From positions 558,001-622,000 of the forward strand of contig NZ_JABEZT010000001.1 in the NCBI RefSeq assembly GCF_013149805.1: a stretch of DNA of 64,000 bases, in the 5' to 3' direction. Shown one piece after another: positions 55,418 through 64,000 of the stretch. Numbering within the stretch: the first letter of the stretch is position 1; the number at the start of each line of letters is the position of its first letter. Made by a program: the position numbers and the translations under genes. Below the pieces are notes generated by a model. The model did not search any database, was not told the DNA's origin, and saw nothing but the letters and a program-made list of their open reading frames with translations. Source of the DNA: Isoptericola chiayiensis. Its GTDB lineage: Bacteria; Actinomycetota; Actinomycetes; Actinomycetales; Cellulomonadaceae.

Positions 55418-57019
55418 TCAGTGCGAGGGCGAGCGCAGGGCGCGCACCACCAGCTCGGCGCGCGACCGCACGCCGAGCTTGCGGTAGACCCGGCCCAGGT
55501 GGACCTCGACGGTGCGGACCGAGACGCACAGCTCCTCGGCCACCTCCCGGTTGGTGCGCCCGTCGGCGACGAGCGTCGCCACCTCGACCTCGCGGGCCGT
55601 GAGGTCACCGGACCACGTCGGCGCGCCCCCGCCCGCGGCACGTCGACCCGTCTGGCGTGCGGCGTCCGCGGCCAGCGCGGGTGCCCCCGCCTCACCGGGC
55701 ACGGAGGCCGACGCCATCGTGATCCGGACCAGGGCGGCCACCGCGGCGGCGACCTCCGGGGCCGTGGACGCCACCCGTTGCAGCGCGAGCGTGGACACCG
55801 ACGGCCCGGCCCGACGCTCGTGGTCGAGCTGCAGCGCCACCGCCGCACCCAGCCCGCGCGCGACCGTCGGCACCGGCAGCCGCACCACGGCGTCCTGCAG
55901 CACGCCGGTCGCCCCGGTGGTCTCGCCGGCGCAGGCCAGGAGCAGCGCCTGGGCGACGCGCAGGTGCGCCTCGGCGAGCGGCGACAGGGCACCCGGCACA
56001 CCCGTCCACGGCCCCGGTCGCTCCAGGCTGGGGCGGGCCGCCGCCACGGCGCGCCCGAGCAGCGCGTCGGCGGCACCCAGGTCGACCTCGACGCCGACCA
56101 GTGCGTCCGCCACGGCGCGCAGCGCCGCACGGTCCTGCGGTGACACGGCGACGGTGAGTGCCGGCTCGACGAGGCGCGCGAGCACGGCGCCGGGCCCCGA
56201 CCCGCCCGCGACGGGACCGCCGTCGAGCGCCTCCACGGCCGCCGCGACGGCCTCGGCGCCCCGCTCGACGGCCACCACGCCGCACCCGCGCGCCCGGCGC
56301 GCCCATCCCCGGGCCTCCGCCGGGTAACCGCACCACAGCGCGGCACGCCCGGCGGCGAGGAAGGCGCGGGCGCGCCGCTCCCCGGACCCGTGGGAGGTGG
56401 CCTCCCGGGCGACGCCGAGGGCCGCCTCGACGTCGCCGCGGCCGAGCAGCACCTCGGCGAGCTCGAGCAGGCCGTCGGCCAGCAGCTCGTCCCCGGTCAG
56501 GACCCGGCGGGCCGTGTGCCACAGGGCGACGCCGGGCTCGCCGACCGCGCGGGCGGCGGCGGCGAGCGCGGCGTGGGCCGCGGTGCGCTCGTCCAGGTCG
56601 CTCGCGGCGTGCACGACGGCGCGCACCCGCGCGTCGCGCAGCCGGAACCGCCCCTCGTGCACGTGCAGGGCGGCGGCGACGGCGGGCTCGCGCAGCAGAG
56701 CGACGTCTCCGTCGGCGGCCGGCAGGAGCACGTCGGCGCGGGCCGTGACCGCGAGCACCGCGCACCGCAGCAGCCGGCGCGCCTCGGGGCAGGCGGGCAC
56801 CGCGACGGCGTCGCGCAGGGCAGGGACCGCGGGCAGCGGGTCGGGCAGCGGGGCGCGCCCCGCGAGACGTTCGGGGCCGAGCAGCGGCGCCAGCTGCAGG
56901 AGGGCTGCCGGGTCGCCGGAGACCTGCCGGGCGAGCCGCCGCGCGACGTGCGGGGCCACGGGCAGGCCGGTCGTCTCGACCAGCAGGGGGAGCGGGTCGG
57001 CGGACCGGTCCGAGGTCAT
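55418..57019 (-). CDS. LuxR-family regulator lacking the AAA ATPase domain
   Basis: A 533-residue protein. The start resembles the post-ATPase part of large LAL regulators ([20 protein letters not shown] then [19 protein letters not shown]), then helical repeats, then a C-terminal HTH at about 470-525: [20 protein letters not shown] and [20 protein letters not shown]. No Walker A or B is present, so it is LAL-like without the NTPase. The ATG at 57019 has AGGAGG spaced 6 nt. It lies directly upstream of two chitinase genes on the same strand and may control them. Confidence 0.85.
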   Translation of the reverse strand: MTSDRSADPLPLLVETTGLPVAPHVARRLARQVSGDPAALLQLAPLLGPERLAGRAPLPDPLPAVPALRDAVAVPACPEARRLLRCAVLAVTARADVLLPAADGDVALLREPAVAAALHVHEGRFRLRDARVRAVVHAASDLDERTAAHAALAAAARAVGEPGVALWHTARRVLTGDELLADGLLELAEVLLGRGDVEAALGVAREATSHGSGERRARAFLAAGRAALWCGYPAEARGWARRARGCGVVAVERGAEAVAAAVEALDGGPVAGGSGPGAVLARLVEPALTVAVSPQDRAALRAVADALVGVEVDLGAADALLGRAVAAARPSLERPGPWTGVPGALSPLAEAHLRVAQALLLACAGETTGATGVLQDAVVRLPVPTVARGLGAAVALQLDHERRAGPSVSTLALQRVASTAPEVAAAVAALVRITMASASVPGEAGAPALAADAARQTGRRAAGGGAPTWSGDLTAREVEVATLVADGRTNREVAEELCVSVRTVEVHLGRVYRKLGVRSRAELVVRALRSPSH

Positions 57020-57064
57020 CGTCAACCTCCTGGGACGACCGGGCAGGTCGACGGGCCGGGTTTG

Positions 57065-57490
57065 TCAGGTCTCCAACATAATAGTCACGGGACCGTCGTT
57101 GACCAGGTGAACGGCCATGTCGGCGCCGAACACGCCGGTCGAGACGTCCAGCCCGCGCCCCCGCAGGTCGGCGACCACCGCGTCGACCAGCGGCTCGGCC
57201 ACCGGGCCCGGTGCCGCCGCCTGCCAGGTGGGACGGCGCCCCTTGCGGGCGTCGCCGTACAGCGTGAACTGGCTGACCACCAGCACCGCCGCGCCCTCGT
57301 CGCTCACCGACCGCTCCCCGCGCAGGATCCGCAGGTCGGCGATCTTGCGTGCGATCGTGGCGGCGTCGTCCGGCCCGTCGTCGTGCGTCACCCCGACGAG
57401 CGCGACGACGCCGGGCCCCTCGAAGCCGCCGACCACCTCGCCGTCGACCGCGACGCCCGCGCCGAGCGCCCGCTGGATCACGGCGCGCAT
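57065..57490 (-). CDS. dtd: D-aminoacyl-tRNA deacylase
   Basis: A 141-residue proofreading enzyme hydrolysing D-amino acids from tRNA. It begins [20 protein letters not shown], contains [19 protein letters not shown] (the SQFTL motif) and ends [19 protein letters not shown] with the NxGP motif. Length is normal for the family. It overlaps the end of the asparaginase gene by 13 bp. Confidence 0.96.
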   Translation of the reverse strand: MRAVIQRALGAGVAVDGEVVGGFEGPGVVALVGVTHDDGPDDAATIARKIADLRILRGERSVSDEGAAVLVVSQFTLYGDARKGRRPTWQAAAPGPVAEPLVDAVVADLRGRGLDVSTGVFGADMAVHLVNDGPVTIMLET

Positions 57491-58488
57491 GCTGCCTCCC
57501 GCGGCACGAACGCGGCCCGGACCACGCCGACCGGCCGGCCCCCGCCCTCGACCGGCGTCGCAGCCATCGCCTCCAGCGCGGCGCCGTCCACGCCCGGCAC
57601 GTCCAGCGCCCCGGCGATCCGCAGCGCCGCGCCGAGCACGGCGGGCCGCGGCCGGGACGCGCCGTCGAGCACCTTGAACGCGAGCGCGGCACCACCGGGC
57701 AGCCCGGCGGCGTAGACGCCGTCCGCCCCGTCCTTCGCCACCAGGCCGGGGACCGCCCGCATGGCCAGGGTCGCGTCCCGGCGCCGACCGCCCACCAGGT
57801 CCGGGTGGGCCGACATCGCGCCCGCCACGCGGGCCTCCGGCGTGCCGTCCGGCGCACCGGCCGTCCGCGCGAACGCCCGGGCCAGGCCGCGCAGCGTCGT
57901 CGAGAACAGCGGGGCGCCGCAGCCGTCCACGGTGACGTGCCCGGCCGCACCCGGTCCGGCGAGCTCGACCACCGCGGCCCGCACCGCCTCCTGCAGCGGA
58001 TGCGTCGGCTCCAGGTACCCGGCCGTGGGCCAGCCGGCCGCCACGCAGGTGGCGAGCATGGCCGCGTGCTTGCCCGAACAGTTCTGGGTCAGACGGTCCG
58101 GGCCGCGCCCCGCGGCGCGGACGGCCGCGGCGGCCTGCGGGTCCAGCGGCAGGTCCGGCGTGTTCGCCAGGTCGGCCGGCCCGAGCCCGGCACCCGCCAG
58201 GATCTCCCGGGCGAGGGCCACGTGCTCGGGCGTGCCGTCGTGGCTGGCGGCCGCGAGCGCCACGTGCCGCGCGGGCACGTCGAGACCCGCGCGCAGCATC
58301 GCGACGGCCTGGGCCGGCTTGAGGGACGACCGCGGCCAGATCTCGACGTCCGGGTCCCCCGCGGCGAGGAGGACGTCACCGGCGGGGTCGAGCACGACGA
58401 GGTGACCCAGGTGCACCGACTCCACCAGGTCCCCGCGGACCACCTCCGCGAGCGGGACGGCCCCCGCGACGACCGGCGCGCTCACCAT
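57478..58488 (-). CDS. Asparaginase II-family amidohydrolase
   Basis: A 336-residue cytosolic enzyme of the bacterial asparaginase II family (PF06089). It has [58 protein letters not shown] and [20 protein letters not shown], then [20 protein letters not shown]. It probably hydrolyses asparagine or a related amide. The ATG overlaps the DUF2516 stop by 7 bp, and dtd overlaps its end, giving a three-gene operon. Confidence 0.88.
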   Translation of the reverse strand: MVSAPVVAGAVPLAEVVRGDLVESVHLGHLVVLDPAGDVLLAAGDPDVEIWPRSSLKPAQAVAMLRAGLDVPARHVALAAASHDGTPEHVALAREILAGAGLGPADLANTPDLPLDPQAAAAVRAAGRGPDRLTQNCSGKHAAMLATCVAAGWPTAGYLEPTHPLQEAVRAAVVELAGPGAAGHVTVDGCGAPLFSTTLRGLARAFARTAGAPDGTPEARVAGAMSAHPDLVGGRRRDATLAMRAVPGLVAKDGADGVYAAGLPGGAALAFKVLDGASRPRPAVLGAALRIAGALDVPGVDGAALEAMAATPVEGGGRPVGVVRAAFVPREAACAP

Positions 58489-58808
58489 CCGCTCGGGCCC
58501 CGGGACCGTCCGCGCCCGGTGCCGTAGGACAGCAGCCGGGGGCGCACGTCGACCAGGTACACGATGGCGGCGACGACGGCGATGAGGTTCAGGAAGCTGT
58601 ACGACGTCAGCATCATCGGCGGCAGCCCGAGGAACCCGAGCGCCGTGGCGACGCCGAGGATCACCAGCCAGATCGGCTTGGACAGCTTGCCCTCGGCGGT
58701 GAACCCGGCGGCGGGGCGTCGCAGCGCGTCGACCAGGGCGTAGGCCTGGACGGCGAACACGATCACCGCCAGGACGATGAAGACGATCTCCTGAAGAGTC
58801 CCGAACAC
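58482..58808 (-). CDS. DUF2516 membrane protein
   Basis: A 108-residue actinobacterial protein with three helices: TLQEIVFIVLAVIVFAVQAY, PIWLVILGVATALGFLGL and FLNLIAVVAAIVYLVDVRP. This is the DUF2516 pattern. Function unknown. GTG at 58808 gives the family start VFGTLQEIV and follows TAACCT by 7 nt, compatible with leaderless initiation. Longer in-frame starts run into the adjacent VapC region. Confidence 0.87.
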   Translation of the reverse strand: MFGTLQEIVFIVLAVIVFAVQAYALVDALRRPAAGFTAEGKLSKPIWLVILGVATALGFLGLPPMMLTSYSFLNLIAVVAAIVYLVDVRPRLLSYGTGRGRSRGPSGW

Positions 58809-58818
58809 GAAACCCAGG

Positions 58819-59241
58819 TTACGGCAGCACGCGCAGCCCGTGGGACCGGCCGGCGGCGGCGACCCGCTCGTCCCAGGCGGCGAGGATCGTGTCCTCCTGC
58901 GCGACGGCGAGCGCACCGGCCAGGTGCACCGCGTCGGCGCCGCGCAGCGGGTGCGTCCCGGCGGCGAGGCCGGCCGCCTGCTGGGCGAGCGACTCGGTCA
59001 CCTCGACGCGGTGCAGGGCGGGCCAGAACCGCGACCATCGCTCGACGGCGCGGCGGTGCCCGGCGGGGTCGAGCACGCCGGCCCGCTCCCCCGCGGCCAG
59101 GGTGGCTCGCAGCTCGACGTCGGACAGGCACGACGTGACGACGACGTCGGCCCGGTTCCACAGCGCGCCGGCCAGGTCCGTGCCCGCCTCGGGGACGCAG
59201 AGCTTGACCAGGGCGCTGGCGTCGAAGTAGACGAGAGCCAT
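58819..59241 (-). CDS. vapC: VapC-type PIN-domain toxin
   Basis: A 140-residue predicted ribonuclease toxin. PIN acidic residues are visible in VYFDASALVKLCVPE (Asp7), SCLSDVELRATLA (Asp/Glu), LRGADAVHLAGALAVAQ (Asp near 102) and LAAWDERVAAAG (Asp near 124). It lies 16 nt downstream of its antitoxin gene. Targets are probably tRNA or rRNA, as for other VapC proteins. Confidence 0.88.
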   Translation of the reverse strand: MALVYFDASALVKLCVPEAGTDLAGALWNRADVVVTSCLSDVELRATLAAGERAGVLDPAGHRRAVERWSRFWPALHRVEVTESLAQQAAGLAAGTHPLRGADAVHLAGALAVAQEDTILAAWDERVAAAGRSHGLRVLP

Positions 59242-59257
59242 CGTGAGGTCCCGGCGC

Positions 59258-59548
59258 TCAGCGGCGGATGCGGCGGACGAGGTTCGACAGGCCCGACCCC
59301 GTGCGCGCCGCGCCGTTGCCCGCCCCGGCGACCTCCGCCGTCGTCGGCGCCACGTGCTCCGGGCGGGACACCTGCGCCGGCGTGATCAGGCCCTGGCGGA
59401 CCAGGTCCGTGAGCAGGTCGGCGCTCTGCACCCCGGTCAGCCGCGCCACGGGTACGCCCCGGTCGGTGATGACGACCTCCTCGCCCGCGCGGGCCCGCTC
59501 GATCCACGACTTCAGCTCGGCGCGCAGCGTACTGACGGGGACGTCCAT
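59258..59548 (-). CDS. vapB: VapB/Phd-type antitoxin
   Basis: A 96-residue antitoxin. The N-terminal Phd/YefM-like fold reads VPVSTLRAELKSWIERARAG followed by VVITDRGVPVARLTGVQ. The Gly/Ala-rich C-terminal half would fold on VapC. Antitoxin-first order and close spacing match type II systems. TAGCGT lies 8 nt before the ATG. Confidence 0.88.
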   Translation of the reverse strand: MDVPVSTLRAELKSWIERARAGEEVVITDRGVPVARLTGVQSADLLTDLVRQGLITPAQVSRPEHVAPTTAEVAGAGNGAARTGSGLSNLVRRIRR

Positions 59549-59602
59549 GAGCGACGACGCTACCGCACCCGACCCCCCGGAGGTAGACCCGCGGCGACCT
59601 GA

Positions 59603-61699
<2,097 letters not shown>

Positions 61700-61733
61700 G
61701 CGCCCCGCGCGGCGCGCCCCGCCCCCACCCGCT

Positions 61734-61823
61734 GCCCGAATTGCCGACGTCGGCAGTTCGGCTCGACGTCGGCAGTACGCACTGCCGATCAGGTGCGGAT
61801 CTGCCGATGTCGGCAGTTCGGGC
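61734..61823. repeat. Cluster of CTGCCGAYRTCGGCAG dyads between convergent genes
   Basis: A 23-bp inverted repeat (61734-61756 and 61801-61823, two mismatches) made of GCCCGAA and TGCCGACGTCGGCAG-type arms encloses a further CGGCAG-N6-CTGCCG dyad. It sits between convergent MFS and FUSC stops. It can act as a bidirectional terminator, or be a dispersed element. Confidence 0.8.
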
Positions 61824-61847
61824 GGGCGCCGGGAAGAAGGGTCGGGG

Positions 61848-62981
61848 TCAGAGCTCGGGGAGCGACTCGCGGGCGGCACGCGGCTCCGCGCCGGCCGCCT
61901 CGAGGGTGTCCACCAGCGGGGCCCGCATCAGCACGGCGAGCGACGCGACCCGCAGGTCCCCGCCGCCGAGCACGTGCGGGTCGGCAGCGGCGGCGACCTC
62001 CCCCAGCAGGGACCGCGCCTCGTCGAACGACCCGCCCCCGCCGACGGCGGACGCCAGCAGCCGCACCCCGCCGGCGAACCGTGCCACCTCATCGGTGAGC
62101 GCGGCGACGTCCGGCCAGGTGCCGTCCGGTCCGACGACGGTCGGGGCGCGCCGGGCCAGGAGCCGCACGCTGCGCATGGCCCGGTCCACGAGCACGGCCT
62201 GCTCGACGAGGGCGTGGATGTCCTTGCGCTGCCCGCGGTTGACCCCGACGCGGGCGATCTCCTCGGCCTTGCGCGCCGTGTCCCGCCAGTCGGCGAGCAC
62301 GGTCTCCGAGGCCCGGCCGCGCACCAGTGCCGACCCGAGCTCGTCGACGTCCCCGGCCCGCAGCCCGCGGGCGATCGACTCGAGCGTCTCGGCGAGCTCC
62401 GTCGTGGCCTCGAGCGCCAGGGAGCGCAGCCGGCGCAGCGGGTCGCTGGGCAGCAGCAGCGTGACGGCGAGCGCCACGAGCCCGCCGATCGCGGCGTCGG
62501 TCCACCGGCCGAACGCGCCGTCGTGCGCGACGGCGGCCGGCAGCCCGACCACCACGATCGCCTGGACGCCGGCCTGGGTGACCAGCAGCGGCCCGCGGTC
62601 GATGAACCGGGCGAGCAGCGCGGACAGCAGCAGGACGACGGTGAGCTGCCACCACCCGGTGCCGATGAGCTCGACGATCAGCTCACCGATGCCCACCCCG
62701 ACGGCGACGCCGATCGCGACTTCCGCGACCCGCCGCAGCTCGCGGTCGAACGAGAACCCCAGGCACACCCAGGCGGCGACCGCGGCGAAGAACGGCTGGG
62801 TGTGCCCGAGCAGCACCTGGGCGAGCAGGTAGGCGGCGCCGGCCGCGAGAGAGGCCTGGACGATGGGCCAGAACCCGGTACGGAGGCGGGAGAGCCCCTG
62901 CCGCCTCCGGATACGCCGCAGGAGCGTGCCGACCGCCGCCCCGGCGGCGGCCCCGGCCTCACGGGGGTCCGGCGTCCTCAC
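61848..62981 (-). CDS. FUSC-family membrane protein
   Basis: A 377-residue protein with about six membrane segments at about 30-160 (PIVQASLAAGAAYLLAQVLL, FFAAVAAWVCLGFSFDRELR, VAEVAIGVAVGVGIGELIVE) followed by a cytoplasmic helical domain (LALEATTELAETLESIARGL). This resembles fusaric-acid/aromatic-acid exporter relatives. Transport substrate unknown. The GTG at 62981 lies 7 nt after the YgfZ stop, so the two are co-transcribed. Confidence 0.85.
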   Translation of the reverse strand: MRTPDPREAGAAAGAAVGTLLRRIRRRQGLSRLRTGFWPIVQASLAAGAAYLLAQVLLGHTQPFFAAVAAWVCLGFSFDRELRRVAEVAIGVAVGVGIGELIVELIGTGWWQLTVVLLLSALLARFIDRGPLLVTQAGVQAIVVVGLPAAVAHDGAFGRWTDAAIGGLVALAVTLLLPSDPLRRLRSLALEATTELAETLESIARGLRAGDVDELGSALVRGRASETVLADWRDTARKAEEIARVGVNRGQRKDIHALVEQAVLVDRAMRSVRLLARRAPTVVGPDGTWPDVAALTDEVARFAGGVRLLASAVGGGGSFDEARSLLGEVAAAADPHVLGGGDLRVASLAVLMRAPLVDTLEAAGAEPRAARESLPEL

Positions 62982-62988
62982 CGGTCGA

Positions 62989-64000
62989 TCACAGCAGGCT
63001 CTGCGCCCCGTCGCCACCGCGTGGGGTCAGGCCCCGCATCGTCTCGCCCCGTCCGGCGGGCCGGTCGGCGGAGACGCCGTCGCCGGGCACCACGACCTCC
63101 TGGGCGGCGGCGACGGCGATCTGCTGCGCCGCCGTGTCGCCCGGGCCGGCGCCGATCTGGCCGACGACGGCGAGCTCGGCGTCCGTGGGCACGTTCCGCT
63201 TGACGACGGCGAGCGCGATCGGTCCGAGCTCGTGGTGCCGGGCCACCGTGGTGACGGTGCCGACCACCTTGCCGTCCGGGCCGTCGCGACGGACCTCCGC
63301 GCCGGCGTCGGGCACCACGTGCTGGGAGCCGTCGAGGTGCAGCATCACGAGGCGTCGCGGGGGCCGGCCGAGGTTGTGCACCCGGGCGATGGTCTCCTGG
63401 CCGCGGTAGCAGCCCTTGTGCAGGTGCACGGCGGTGCGCAGCCAGTCGAGCTCGTGCGGGACGGTGCGGTCGTCGACCTCGCGGGCCAGGCGGGGACGCC
63501 ATGCCTCGACGCGCAGCGCCTCGGAGGCCCACGTCCCGGCGAGCCGCCAGCCGGCGGCCTCCCGCTCGGCGACGGCGTCGGCCAGCGTCTCCCGCGGCAC
63601 GAGGACGAGGCGCCAGGGGCGGTCGGCGCCCGGGTGCTCCTCGGCGGGCGGGCCGTAGCGGGTGCCGCCGCCGACGACGTGCGGCCAGGCGTCGCGCCAC
63701 GTGACCGGTTCGGTCTCGGTGCCCTCGGCGTCGACGGGTTCACCGAGCGCCGCGTACTGCGCGGTGACGTCCTCGATCTCGACGCGCATCATGAACTTCA
63801 TGCGCTCGAGCCAGGCGACCAGCGGCTCCACGTGGTCGGGCTCGGTGACGAACCAGGTCGAGGTCCCGTCGTCGACCGTGGCGAGGGCGTGCTCGAGCCG
63901 GCCCTGCGGCGACAGGACGAACAGCTCGGTCGAGGCGCGCGGAGCCAGGTGCTCGACGTCCTGGGAGGTGATGGAGTGCAGCCACGACAGACGGTCCGGG
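62989..64000 (-). CDS. ygfZ: Folate-binding protein YgfZ (Fe-S maintenance), N-terminus beyond window
   Basis: At least 337 residues are visible, open to the right edge. The GcvT-like fold starts with RLSWLHSITSQDVEHLAP and FVLSPQGRLEHALATVDDG. The family signature KGCYRGQETIARVHNLGRP has the conserved Cys. The protein helps repair or assemble particular Fe-S enzymes with folate. The native start is outside the window; a GTG at 63831 is internal. It is followed by the FUSC gene. Confidence 0.93.
   Translation of the reverse strand, partial: PDRLSWLHSITSQDVEHLAPRASTELFVLSPQGRLEHALATVDDGTSTWFVTEPDHVEPLVAWLERMKFMMRVEIEDVTAQYAALGEPVDAEGTETEPVTWRDAWPHVVGGGTRYGPPAEEHPGADRPWRLVLVPRETLADAVAEREAAGWRLAGTWASEALRVEAWRPRLAREVDDRTVPHELDWLRTAVHLHKGCYRGQETIARVHNLGRPPRRLVMLHLDGSQHVVPDAGAEVRRDGPDGKVVGTVTTVARHHELGPIALAVVKRNVPTDAELAVVGQIGAGPGDTAAQQIAVAAAQEVVVPGDGVSADRPAGRGETMRGLTPRGGDGAQSLL

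Overview
The window comes from a very G+C-rich actinobacterium. MshA (mycothiol synthesis), Lsr2, F420-biosynthesis genes, DUF3180 and DUF2516 proteins and many GTG-started genes point to Actinobacteria. The two secreted GH18 chitinases and the general gene content suggest Micrococcales, perhaps Promicromonosporaceae or Cellulomonadaceae; that narrower placement is inference. No phage, transposase, rRNA, tRNA or CRISPR was found. Both edges cut genes: senX3 on the left and ygfZ on the right.

Layout. 1-5.6 kb: a SenX3-type kinase diverges from phoU over a PHO-box-like repeat, followed by gpmA, an F420-type reductase, mshA and a lactonase. 5.6-29.7 kb: a long conserved minus-strand block matching, from memory, the M. 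tuberculosis order ppa-dacB-tilS-hpt-ftsH-folE-folP-folB-folK-panC-panD ... lysS-lsr2. Many junctions have 4-bp ATGA/GTGA overlaps. The block is interrupted at 8.8-11.9 kb by a ribbon-helix-helix/DUF4097/ABC exporter cassette, and nadC lies inverted. 29.7-36 kb: a quinone-reductase-like/HxlR pair, then metY and metX, each preceded by the same palindrome and a tiny apparently leaderless peptide ending Arg-Met-Cys-Arg/Trp, then VOC and MDR enzymes. 36-45.6 kb: a modified-DNA-reader (RAMA) protein, a thiamine-binding protein, cofD-cofC, a nitroreductase, a large FAD/Fe-S oxidase, an SDR and OsmC. 45.6-57 kb: an ECF sigma factor with a membrane partner, DUF4012 and sortase-substrate surface proteins, two chitinases and a LuxR regulator. 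57-64 kb: dtd, asparaginase, DUF2516, VapBC, an MFS pump with a C-terminal winged-helix-like tail, a FUSC protein and YgfZ.

The most unusual sequence signals are not genes. A dispersed 20-bp tandem repeat (core GCCTACNTCGCG) occurs in four intergenic clusters; in three of them the repeat itself supplies the TAG stop of the adjacent gene. The duplicated metY/metX leaders look like a two-layer sulfur-amino-acid control system. The ABC cassette has 11-bp-phased TGGTGTCA boxes at two places. All regulatory calls are pattern-based and untested.
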